Assembly (NCBI GenBank): GCA_947627235.1 | Contig: CANQVG010000002.1 | Span: forward strand, 50,806-114,805 | DNA length: 64,000 bases | Origin: an uncultured Clostridia bacterium | Lineage (GTDB): Bacteria > Bacillota > Clostridia > Oscillospirales > Ruminococcaceae | Direction: 5' to 3' | Shown: positions 28,701 through 36,281 of the stretch, piece by piece | Position numbering within the stretch: position 1 is the first letter of the stretch | Layout: each line of letters begins with the position of its first letter | The notes under the pieces: generated by a model | Database searches by the model: none | Told to the model about the DNA's origin: nothing | Seen by the model: only the letters and a program-made list of their open reading frames with translations | Program-made: the position numbers and the translations under genes

Positions 28701-29775
28701 CAGCGAGCTTTCAGAGCTTATGGAGAGCGGTCGAATCGGCTATATTATCTACACCGGCTCGGTTCGCGACCGTTCCGTCGGCGACTACATAGCGCTGCAC
28801 CGCAGGGCTATGCAGCTCGGTATCCCTTGTCTCACTTCTCTCGACACCGCCAACGCCCTTGCCGACATTATCGCTTCGCGTTTCAACTGCCTCAATACCG
28901 AGCTTGTCGACATAAACGATATGCGCACCGAGCGCCGCCGCATCAGGTTCACCAAGATGCACTCCTGCGGCAACGACTATATATTTATCCCGAACTTCGA
29001 CGGCTCGATTACATGTCCCGAGTCACTCTGCGTGAGCCTCTGTCCGGAGCATTACGGAATCGGCGGCAGCGGCATAGTTTTGATTGAAAAGTCGGACGTC
29101 GCCGACGCTATGATGCGCACCTTCAACAAGGACGGCTCGGAGGGTCAGATGGCGGGCAACAATATCCGCTGCGTCGCGAAGTATCTCTACGACAACGGAT
29201 ATGTAAATTCCGAGGAAGTAACCGTTGAGACCCGCAGCGGCGTTCACAGAATGAAGCTTTATATCCGCGACGGTTTTGTCAGCTCGGTGTCTGTAGATAT
29301 GGGCAGGGCGGAGCTTCGTGCGGACAAGCTTCCCGCCAACGCCGACGAGGACATTCTCATAGACTATCCGATACAGGTTCACGGAAAGACCTACCGCGCC
29401 ACTTGCGTAGGTATCGGCAACCCGCACTGCGTTGTATTCTCGAAGAATATCGACCGCCTCGACCTTGAGAATCTCGGTCCGAAATTTGAGTATCACGAGA
29501 TGTTCCCCGAGAGGATAAATACAGAATTTGTCCGCGTGGTCAACCGCTCGACTCTCAGAATGAGGGTTTGGGAGCGCGGCAACGGCGAGACGCTTGCCTG
29601 CGGAACGGGCGCCTGCGCGGCAGCCATAGCGGCCGTCGAAAACGGCTTCTGCGACAAGGGCAGGGACATCACCGTAAAGGTTCTCGGCGGCGACCTTGTA
29701 GTCAACTACTCCGATGAAAAAGTGACCCTCACCGGCAGCGCGGTAAGGGTCTTCGAGGGCGAATTTGAGTATTAA
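25747..29775 (+). CDS. carB: Carbamoyl phosphate synthase large subunit-diaminopimelate epimerase fusion
   Basis: A single 1342-residue frame. Residues 1-1060 are a full CarB: two carboxyphosphate/carbamate halves ([20 protein letters not shown] and [20 protein letters not shown]), ATP-grasp loops (FTLGGSGGG) and the C-terminal MGS-like allosteric domain ([23 protein letters not shown]). From about residue 1067 it is a complete DapF: [24 protein letters not shown] with catalytic Cys1142, [10 protein letters not shown], and [12 protein letters not shown] with catalytic Cys1285. The spacing of the two cysteines (143) agrees with free DapF enzymes. There is no stop and no convincing ribosome site at the junction. 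DapF makes meso-diaminopimelate for lysine and cell wall. I know of no functional link between the two activities. Confidence 0.93.
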   Translation: [1342 protein letters not shown]

Positions 29776-29788
29776 AGGAGGAGCAGCC

Positions 29789-29992
29789 GTGAAAAAAGCG
29801 CTTATAATACTTGCAATCGGCGTTCTGATGCTCGTTATCGGAGCTGCGGTATTTTTGGCCGCGCTCTCAGCGCCGACGGTTACGGGACCCGCGTTTATGC
29901 GAGTCGTTTGGGATATCTGGATGGCTGTCGGGCTGATTCTTGTCGGCTTCGCCATCGGTACGGCGGTTGTAAAGCTCGTTAAAAGAAAGTAA
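29789..29992 (+). CDS. Small two-helix membrane protein
   Basis: A 67-residue protein starting at GTG 29789, eight bases after AAAGGAGG. Two hydrophobic helices (about residues 4-26 and 44-60) are joined by a short PTVTGPAFMRVVWDIW loop, with a basic C-terminus (KLVKRK). The function is unknown. It starts 14 bases after carB-dapF and ends before the shared terminator, so it probably belongs to that transcript. Confidence 0.7.
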   Translation: MKKALIILAIGVLMLVIGAAVFLAALSAPTVTGPAFMRVVWDIWMAVGLILVGFAIGTAVVKLVKRK

Positions 29993-29997
29993 AAAGG

Positions 29998-30026
29998 TCC
30001 CCTGAGCTTGACTCAGGGGATTTTTT
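29998..30026. terminator. Bidirectional terminator shared by convergent genes
   Basis: TCCCCTGAG (29998-30006) and CTCAGGGGA (30012-30020) pair perfectly, followed by TTTTTT on the plus strand and by CCTTTTT on the minus strand. It serves the carAB side and the minus-strand operon. The last codons and stop of the radical SAM gene lie inside it. Confidence 0.9.
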
Positions 30027-30912
30027 CGCCCTCAAACGGCGGGACGTACGACTGCGTTGCTGCGTCCCGCTCCTGCGAGTAGCCATCGAAGCCGTACTTT
30101 TGCGCTTCTCCGAGAACATAGTTATACTCAAACGTCGAAACCCTGCGGTTGATTTCGGGGTAGTCCTTCGAGCGGTTCATCGGTGTGTACTGACTCATCA
30201 CGCTCACAAGTATTCCGTCAGGCTCAAAGCTCTCGCCCAGAAAGCGTATCACATCAGCAGAATCGTGCCGCAGCGTCGGCAGCAGAAGATGCCGCACCAA
30301 AACGCCCTTTTGAAGTATCCCGTCTTTGTCAAAAACAGGTTTGCCGACCTGCCTTTGCATCTGCTTTACCGCCTCAGAAGCGACTTCAAAATAGTCCTCC
30401 GCAAGCGAATACTTCTTAGATGCCTCTGGTGAAAAATACTTGAGGTCCGGAAGCCAGACGTCGACATACCCGTCGAGCATTTTGACAGTTTCGATTCGCT
30501 CATATCCGCCGCAGTTATATACGACCGGTATTTTAAGCTTCGGCTTCGCGATGTCGAGCGACTTGACGACCGACGGCGCAAACTGTGTCGGCGAAACGAG
30601 GTTTATATTGTGCGCACCCTGCTCCTGCAAGTCGAGGAAGATGTCGGCAAGCTCGTTTATGCTTATGTTGAAGCCCTTATTTTGCTGTGAAATTTCGTAA
30701 TTCTGGCAGAAGCAGCATCTAAGCGTGCATCCGCTGAAAAACACCGTACCCGAGCCGCGCCTGCCGCTTATGCATGGTTCCTCCCAAAAGTGAAGCCCGG
30801 CTCTCGCGATGCGCAGGGTGCCGCTCTGCCCGCAGAAGCCCTTTTTTGACGTTCTGTCGATTCCGCACCGCCTCGGGCAGAGTTCGCATTTCAGATAGTC
30901 TCGCATAGGCAT
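30013..30912 (-). CDS. Radical SAM protein, PflX-like
   Basis: A 299-residue radical SAM protein of the pyruvate formate-lyase activase-related (PflX, COG1313) group; its substrate is not established. The N-terminus has a cysteine set, CELCPRRCGIDR and KGFCGQ. The SAM cluster motif is GCTLRCCFCQN (CxxxCxxC). VVYNCGGYE and DVWLPDLKYFS follow, as in this family. The ATG at 30912 overlaps the end of ispE by 22 bases; ATG 30906 is an alternative. The 3' end runs into the terminator hairpin. Confidence 0.85.
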   Translation of the reverse strand: MPMRDYLKCELCPRRCGIDRTSKKGFCGQSGTLRIARAGLHFWEEPCISGRRGSGTVFFSGCTLRCCFCQNYEISQQNKGFNISINELADIFLDLQEQGAHNINLVSPTQFAPSVVKSLDIAKPKLKIPVVYNCGGYERIETVKMLDGYVDVWLPDLKYFSPEASKKYSLAEDYFEVASEAVKQMQRQVGKPVFDKDGILQKGVLVRHLLLPTLRHDSADVIRFLGESFEPDGILVSVMSQYTPMNRSKDYPEINRRVSTFEYNYVLGEAQKYGFDGYSQERDAATQSYVPPFEGEKIP

Positions 30913-31721
30913 ACAAACGGGTATTTTCCCGTGACAGCGAGCTTTGCGGCTTTCGCAGCCTGAACGTCGTCAAACAGCCCGAACACGCAGGAGCCGCTTC
31001 CGCTCATCTGCGCCGCTTCCGCGCCGAGTCCCATAAGCTCATCGCGGATTCTTTCGATTCTTCCGTCCGCCGCCGACGCTTCGAGGTCGTTTGAAAGCTT
31101 AAGATACGGGTTTTCGCCGCTTCGCATTGCTTCAAGAAATCCGACGGTTTCGCGCTGCGAGACGGTCTTCCTTTCGTCGAACGACTTATACGCCTCCGGT
31201 GTTGACACCCCGAAATCCGGCTTTACGAGGAGAACCTGCCGTTTCGGCAAAGGGGACAGGCTTTCTATATTGTCGCCGATTCCGCGGCAAACCGCCGCTC
31301 CTCCGCGTATGAAAAACGCAGCATCGGCGCCGACTCTCGCCGCGATGCTTTCAAGCTCGCTTTCCTTAAGGCAGACACCGTAAATCAGGTTGAGCAGCTT
31401 TATGACTGCGGCGGCGTCTGAGGAGCCTCCGCCAAGTCCTGCCTGCGAGGGGATACGCTTTTCAATGCGGATTTTCGCGCCCCCTGCGATTTTCGTATGC
31501 TCGAAAAAGAGCCGCGCCGCTTTATGGCAGGTGTTTTTTGAGTTAGTTGGAACGCTTGGGTCGGAGCAGGTTATTTCTATTCTGTCCGACGGCTCAACGC
31601 TCACTTCATCGCAGAGCGAAACCGTCTGCATAACCGTTTCGAGCAGGTGGTAGCCGTCGGGACGTTTCCCGATGATGTCGAGCGTCAGGTTGATTTTAGC
31701 GTATGCCGTCTCAGTCGCCAT
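30891..31721 (-). CDS. ispE: 4-Diphosphocytidyl-2-C-methyl-D-erythritol kinase
   Basis: GHMP-family kinase of the MEP isoprenoid pathway. The 276-residue product has AYAKINLTLDIIGKRPDGYH at the N-terminus, the ATP loop PSQAGLGGGSSDAAAVI, and MSGSGSCVFGLF near the C-terminus. dxr and ispG lie at 49-52 kb, so three MEP genes are spread over the window. It overlaps the upstream aminotransferase by 11 bases. Confidence 0.95.
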   Translation of the reverse strand: MATETAYAKINLTLDIIGKRPDGYHLLETVMQTVSLCDEVSVEPSDRIEITCSDPSVPTNSKNTCHKAARLFFEHTKIAGGAKIRIEKRIPSQAGLGGGSSDAAAVIKLLNLIYGVCLKESELESIAARVGADAAFFIRGGAAVCRGIGDNIESLSPLPKRQVLLVKPDFGVSTPEAYKSFDERKTVSQRETVGFLEAMRSGENPYLKLSNDLEASAADGRIERIRDELMGLGAEAAQMSGSGSCVFGLFDDVQAAKAAKLAVTGKYPFVCLCETI

Positions 31722-32889
31722 TTTTCAGTTCCTCTAAAAATTCCGCTATCTTTTCTATCGCTTCTTTAAGATGCTTTCGCGAGTAAGCATATGATACGCG
31801 GATGTAACCCTCGCCGCACTCTCCGAACGCCGTCCCGGGTATCACCGCTACGCGCTTTGAGTAGAGCAGTCTTTCGCAGAACTCGTCGCTCGTCAGCCCC
31901 GTTGATTTTATGCAGGGAAATACGTAAAACGCGCCCTCCGGCATAAAGCATCTAAGTCCAAGCTTGTTGAAGGCGTCGACTAAGTATCTGCGTCGCATAT
32001 CGTATTCGTCTACCATATTTCTGACGTCTTCCGAACAGTTTTTGAGAGCTTCTATGGCGGCGTACTGGCTGACCGTCGGCGACGACATTATCCCGAACTG
32101 ATGAATTTTGAGCGCGTGCTTCAGAATTTCACGTGGGCCGCACATATATCCGAGTCTCCAGCCCGTCATAGCGAAAGCCTTTGAGAAGCCGTTGATATAC
32201 AGCGTGCGCTCCCGCATATCTTCGAGCGAGACTATTGAGCAGTGTCCCTCTGTGGAGTATGTAAGTTCGGCGTAGATTTCGTCGGTCAGCACCATAATGT
32301 CGGTACCCTTAAGAAGCTGAGCTATCGGTTCAAGGTCTTCACGGGTCATTATAGCGCCGGTCGGGTTGTTGGGATAGGGGAGTATCAGAAGCTTTGTGCG
32401 CTCGGTGATTTTTTCCCTGAGCGCTTCGGCGCGCAGCTTAAAGCAGTCCTCTTCGCGGGTATTTATGATAACCGGAACCCCGCCCGTAAGCTCCACAATC
32501 GGACGGTAGCAGACAAACGACGGCTCTGGAATGATTACCTCGTCGCCCGGTTCGACGATCGCTCGCACCGCGAGGTCAATAGCTTCGGAACCGCCCACGG
32601 TGACGATGATTTCACCGTCGGGGTCGTATCTTACACCTGTTTTTTGCTCGGTGTAGTCCGAAATCGCCTTTCTCAGAGCCATAAGCCCCGAGTTTGCGGT
32701 GTAAAAGGTCTTGCCGCGTTCGAGGGTACGGATAGCCTCGCGCCTTATAACCCAAGGCGTGTGAAAGTCCGGCTCGCCGACGCCGAGAGATATGACGTTT
32801 CCGAGCTTTTCGGCGATGTCAAAGTATTTTCTTATGCCCGACGGCTTTATGTCGTGGGCTTTTTTGCTGATTATCTTTGAGTAATCCAT
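31711..32889 (-). CDS. PLP-dependent aminotransferase, class I/II
   Basis: A 392-residue fold-type I aminotransferase. Landmarks are SLGVGEPDFHTPW, PYPNNPTGAIM with the PLP-contacting Asn, TDEIYAELTY, GFSKAFAMTGWRLGYM with the Schiff-base Lys, and the substrate-binding Arg in YIRVSYAYS. It is closest to the AspC/PatA group, so candidate substrates are aspartate, aromatic amino acids or (acetyl-)diaminopimelate; the sequence alone does not decide. I prefer ATG 32889, where family-like sequence begins. The in-frame ATG 32919 overlaps the upstream regulator, which lies five bases away and probably controls it. Confidence 0.88.
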   Translation of the reverse strand: MDYSKIISKKAHDIKPSGIRKYFDIAEKLGNVISLGVGEPDFHTPWVIRREAIRTLERGKTFYTANSGLMALRKAISDYTEQKTGVRYDPDGEIIVTVGGSEAIDLAVRAIVEPGDEVIIPEPSFVCYRPIVELTGGVPVIINTREEDCFKLRAEALREKITERTKLLILPYPNNPTGAIMTREDLEPIAQLLKGTDIMVLTDEIYAELTYSTEGHCSIVSLEDMRERTLYINGFSKAFAMTGWRLGYMCGPREILKHALKIHQFGIMSSPTVSQYAAIEALKNCSEDVRNMVDEYDMRRRYLVDAFNKLGLRCFMPEGAFYVFPCIKSTGLTSDEFCERLLYSKRVAVIPGTAFGECGEGYIRVSYAYSRKHLKEAIEKIAEFLEELKNGD

Positions 32890-32893
32890 ATCG

Positions 32894-33367
32894 TTACTGC
32901 ATAGTCCTCTCGTCTTCATCTTCGCTGATGAGCATTATTCCGCTCTCCTTGTATTTTTGCAGGAAGAAGTGCGTGGTTGTCGATATAACGCCGTCTATGG
33001 TTGCGAGCCTCTGCGCGACATAGTCCGATACCTCTTTTAAGCTGTGGCACCGTAAAGTCACCGAGAGGTCGTAGCCGCCCGATACGAGATACACGCTTTC
33101 AACCTCCGGATACTGCGATATATGTCGGGCGATTTCGTCGTATCCTACCTGCGCCTTCGGGGTGACCTTAAGCTCGATAAGCGCCCTGACGTAGTCCTTT
33201 GAGACTATTTCCTCGTCGAATACGGTGCTGTAGCCCTTTATGATGCCCTGCTTTTCGAGGCTGCTTATCCTCGAAGCTATCTCCTCCTCGGTCGAGTCGA
33301 GCATCACGGCGAGTTCGGCGTTGGAAAGGCGGGCGTTTGTTCTCAGCAGTTTAAATAGCTTATCCAA
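32894..33367 (-). CDS. Lrp/AsnC family transcriptional regulator
   Basis: A 157-residue protein with an N-terminal helix-turn-helix (LLRTNARLSNAELAVMLDS, then EEEIASRISSLEKQGIIKGY). A C-terminal RAM/ACT-like ligand domain (ALIELKVTPKAQVGYDEIAR, VSGGYDLSVTLR) follows. It is likely to sense an amino acid and regulate the aminotransferase gene just downstream. TTG 33367 follows AAGGAGC by nine bases or so. Confidence 0.9.
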   Translation of the reverse strand: MDKLFKLLRTNARLSNAELAVMLDSTEEEIASRISSLEKQGIIKGYSTVFDEEIVSKDYVRALIELKVTPKAQVGYDEIARHISQYPEVESVYLVSGGYDLSVTLRCHSLKEVSDYVAQRLATIDGVISTTTHFFLQKYKESGIMLISEDEDERTMQ

Positions 33368-33398
33368 TTTGAAGCGCTCCTTAAAATGAATTTTTAAC

Positions 33399-33427
33399 AG
33401 TATACCACTTTATAACACACAAGTCAA
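33399..33427 (-). promoter_or_regulatory. Promoter of the lrp-aminotransferase-ispE-radical SAM operon
   Basis: Minus-strand TTGACT (33422-33427), a 17-base spacer and TATACT (33399-33404), with the start point about 25 bases before the gene. Confidence 0.82.
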
Positions 33428-33501
33428 TGTTTTGTAACAAATAAACAAAAAATCAAGTAGAAACTATAAGAAATAAATAACATTTTTTTGTCATAAAGGT
33501 A

Positions 33502-33530
33502 TTGACAACTCAGAAAAATCGTCTTATAAT
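33502..33530 (+). promoter_or_regulatory. Promoter of the ABC/DUF1854 operon
   Basis: TTGACA (33502-33507), exactly 17 bases, and TATAAT (33525-33530), a full consensus promoter. The 250-base leader that follows holds a small peptide gene and a terminator. The stretch between the two divergent promoters (33428-33501) is AT-rich with no gene. Confidence 0.9.
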
Positions 33531-33578
33531 AGCAAAGGTTTGAAAAAAGCCGTACTATTCAGGAAAGGAGCACCGAAA

Positions 33579-33674
33579 ATGCGTACTGCATTATACTTAG
33601 ACAACAGAATACGAATGTGCATCAGCTTGGTAGGCGTTCCGTCCTGCAAAGAATCAGTAATCGAATTGTGTTAA
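33579..33674 (+). CDS. 31-residue leader peptide upstream of the ABC operon
   Basis: ATG 33579 has AAAGGAG eight bases upstream, the best ribosome site of this operon, and the frame ends at TAA 33672. The peptide starts MRTALYLDNRIRMCISLVG and ends CKESVIELC, with three cysteines and no signal peptide. The stop lies seven bases before a terminator hairpin, the usual geometry of a regulatory leader peptide (as in bmrB or erm leaders). It could alternatively be a small exported product of the ABC proteins. I do not recognise a family. Confidence 0.65.
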   Translation: MRTALYLDNRIRMCISLVGVPSCKESVIELC

Positions 33675-33680
33675 TTGTTT

Positions 33681-33715
33681 GCTCTTGATGCTTGCGGCGT
33701 CAGGAGCGCTTTTTT
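33681..33715 (+). terminator. Leader terminator (attenuator) of the ABC operon
   Basis: GCTCTTGATGC (33681-33691) pairs over 11 bases, with two wobbles, with GCGTCAGGAGC (33697-33707), followed by GCTTTTTT. TGATGC of the 5' arm can instead pair with GCATCA (33619-33624) inside the leader peptide gene. Translation or stalling there could therefore decide between termination and read-through. Confidence 0.78.
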
Positions 33716-33790
33716 AGGAGTGATTATCAAACCGCAGCGATGCATCTCACAAATCCAGACTGTAAGTACCGAAAGGAGATGTTACTGAAA

Positions 33791-36244
33791 ATGAAGTATT
33801 TTGACGTGCTTCCCGAGCTTGTGAAGCAAAGGCTCACGGAGCGCGGAGTAAACGTTGACGAGCTGCTGTACTGCGTCAAGGCAGACCTCGACGGAGACGG
33901 CTGTTATTACGACGTATACGCCGCTTTCTCCTCCGACAGACTCTGCGTCATCAGCGGCTATGAGGAATACGCCGAAAGACGGGACGAAAGCAAGGCGTGG
34001 TCGAAAAAGTACAAGGTTCCCGAGATGATAACCTATAAGGTCGCGGAGTATAGCGAATATCCCATCTCGAAGATAAAGAAGGCTTATGTCGACCGGCATC
34101 AGAACACCGCCCGTCTTGTCATCGCGCTTTTGAACGACGGCGAGGAAAGAAATACTTTTGTTCCGCCGGCAGAGGGAAATGCAGAGGACGGAGATAATTT
34201 CTTTGCGGGCTTTCACGGCTTCGGCAGCTCTTACGACAGCACCCGTCCGAATATACCGATAGCGAGGTTTTCTATCGGATTCACCGAGAAGTTCGAGAAG
34301 TTCTGCGAAAGGCTGAATAACACCTGCAACAACGAACCTATAGACGATTCGCTTCTCGATATGGTTCAGCTCAACTGCCCGATATGCCATCAGCCATACC
34401 CCGACCCGAACCGTCCGGTCTGTCCGCGCTGTATCGACCGCAGAAGCATTTTCGACCGTCTTGTGGGGATGTTCAGCGAATTTAAGCTTGAAATTTTCCT
34501 TATATTCTTCACTATTATTCTCACAAATGTCTTCGCGGTGATTTCGCCGTGGTTCGGCTCCAAGATGCTCTACGACGACGTCCTCGCGGAGGGAGGAAAG
34601 TATTACGGCAGAGTTCTGTTTGTCGTAATGCTGATGGTTCTAACAAACGTACTCGGAAAGCTCACGGGAATCATTTCTGGCGTTATAACGGCAAAGGTAG
34701 TGCCGTTTGTCACCCACAAGCTCAGAACGAGGATATACGCATCGATGCAGAATCTTTCGCTCTCGTTCTTCACGAGCAAGCAGACGGGTTCACTTATGTC
34801 AAGAGTCGACCGCGACAGCCAAAACGTCTATAATTTCTTTGTGGATATCGTTCCATACGGCGTTGCCAACATTATCAAGCTTGTAGGCGTGGCGGGAATA
34901 ATGCTCGCTCTCAGTCCGCTGATTTCGCTTGCCATAATTATAATCATAGTTGTAATAATGACAGTCGACGATTATCTGTACAAGTCCGAGCGCAAGCTTT
35001 ACCGCAAGCTTGACGTAGCTATGCGAAGCCTGAACTCTGTGCTTTCCGACGTTATGAACGGTCAGCGAGTAGTCAAGTCCTTTGCAAAGGAAGAAAAGGA
35101 GATAAAGCGCTACCGCCGCAAGAATCAGGACGCATACGCCGTAAATACGAGAATCAACAACCGCATCACCTCAACGGTGCCGTTTGTATGGAGCTTTTAT
35201 AACTTTGTGTCGATAGGTCTTTTCTGCTTCGGATGCTTTCTCGTAATCAAGGGATATTTCAAATACGGTGTGCTCACGGCGCTTCTCAGCTACACCAATA
35301 TGGTCTACGAACCTATTGACTTCTTTATGTGGATAGGCGACCGCTGGGCGAGGTGCATCGACGCCGCCTCGAGAATGTTCGAGATTCTCGACGCCAAGCC
35401 GACAGTCGCCGAGCCGGAGGGCGAGCCTCAGAATATTTCGGTCGTCGGCACCGATGAGTACGACCCCTCACGTCCTGTTCATATTGAAAATATGAAGGGC
35501 GACATTGAGTTCAAAAACGTATCCTTCGAGTATGAGGCAGGCCGACAGATACTCAAGAACCTCAGCTTTAAGGTCAAGGGCGGGCAGATGTTCGGCATCG
35601 TCGGCAAGACCGGCGCCGGAAAGTCCACCATTATAAACCTTATGGCGAGAATGTATGACGTGACCGGCGGGGAAATCACGATAGACGGCGTACCGATTAA
35701 AAAGATACCTGCTGCGGATCTGAGGCGCAACATAGGAATCGTTTCGCAGGAGACGTATCTCTTTATGGGCACCGTAGCGGACAATATCCGTTATGCCAAG
35801 CCCGACGCCACTATAGAGGAGGTCGTAGAGGCGGCAAAATCCGCCAACGCACATGAATTTATCACCAAGCTTCCCGACGGATACGACACAAAGATAGGTT
35901 CGGGAGGAGTCGCGCTTTCTGGCGGCGAGCGCCAGAGGATATCCATAGCCCGTGCGATAATTCAGGACCCTAACATTCTCATTCTCGACGAAGCGACCGC
36001 TTCTATGGATACGAGGACCGAGCGCAAGATACAGGTTGCTATCGACGCTCTTAAAGAGGGCAGGACGATAATCGCGATTGCCCACAGGCTTTCGACGCTG
36101 CGTGACGCCGATATGCTTTGCGTTATAGAACATGGCGAGCTGAAAGAGCTTGGTACTCACGACACGCTTATACGCCAAAAGGGCAAATACTTCGAGCTTT
36201 ACAGGCTTCAGGCGGACGCTCTGAAGTTCATAGAGGACGAATAA
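33791..36244 (+). CDS. ABC exporter with N-terminal PH-like domain and zinc ribbon (subunit 1)
   Basis: An 817-residue half-transporter. Residues 1-185 form an unusual soluble domain (DVYAAFSSDRLCVISG, ARLVIALL), probably PH-like by strand pattern (inference). A zinc ribbon follows at Cys196, 199, 211 and 214 (CPICHQ...CPRC). Six membrane helices span about 230-500. The nucleotide-binding domain has Walker A GKTGAGKST near 605, signature ALSGGERQR, Walker B ILILDEATASMD and the H-loop AIAHRLS, so it should be active. I chose ATG 33791, where AAAGGAG lies 12 bases upstream; the in-frame TTG 33692 is in the terminator. It likely pairs with the second ABC protein. Confidence 0.9.
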   Translation: MKYFDVLPELVKQRLTERGVNVDELLYCVKADLDGDGCYYDVYAAFSSDRLCVISGYEEYAERRDESKAWSKKYKVPEMITYKVAEYSEYPISKIKKAYVDRHQNTARLVIALLNDGEERNTFVPPAEGNAEDGDNFFAGFHGFGSSYDSTRPNIPIARFSIGFTEKFEKFCERLNNTCNNEPIDDSLLDMVQLNCPICHQPYPDPNRPVCPRCIDRRSIFDRLVGMFSEFKLEIFLIFFTIILTNVFAVISPWFGSKMLYDDVLAEGGKYYGRVLFVVMLMVLTNVLGKLTGIISGVITAKVVPFVTHKLRTRIYASMQNLSLSFFTSKQTGSLMSRVDRDSQNVYNFFVDIVPYGVANIIKLVGVAGIMLALSPLISLAIIIIIVVIMTVDDYLYKSERKLYRKLDVAMRSLNSVLSDVMNGQRVVKSFAKEEKEIKRYRRKNQDAYAVNTRINNRITSTVPFVWSFYNFVSIGLFCFGCFLVIKGYFKYGVLTALLSYTNMVYEPIDFFMWIGDRWARCIDAASRMFEILDAKPTVAEPEGEPQNISVVGTDEYDPSRPVHIENMKGDIEFKNVSFEYEAGRQILKNLSFKVKGGQMFGIVGKTGAGKSTIINLMARMYDVTGGEITIDGVPIKKIPAADLRRNIGIVSQETYLFMGTVADNIRYAKPDATIEEVVEAAKSANAHEFITKLPDGYDTKIGSGGVALSGGERQRISIARAIIQDPNILILDEATASMDTRTERKIQVAIDALKEGRTIIAIAHRLSTLRDADMLCVIEHGELKELGTHDTLIRQKGKYFELYRLQADALKFIEDE

Positions 36245-36281
36245 GCCAAACAGCGTTTTTACTTCTAATAGGAGGAATAAT

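Noticed and set aside
33692..33790. Longer N-terminus for ABC subunit 1 from TTG 33692
   Set aside because: It would begin inside the terminator loop and has no ribosome site; ATG 33791 follows AAAGGAG.
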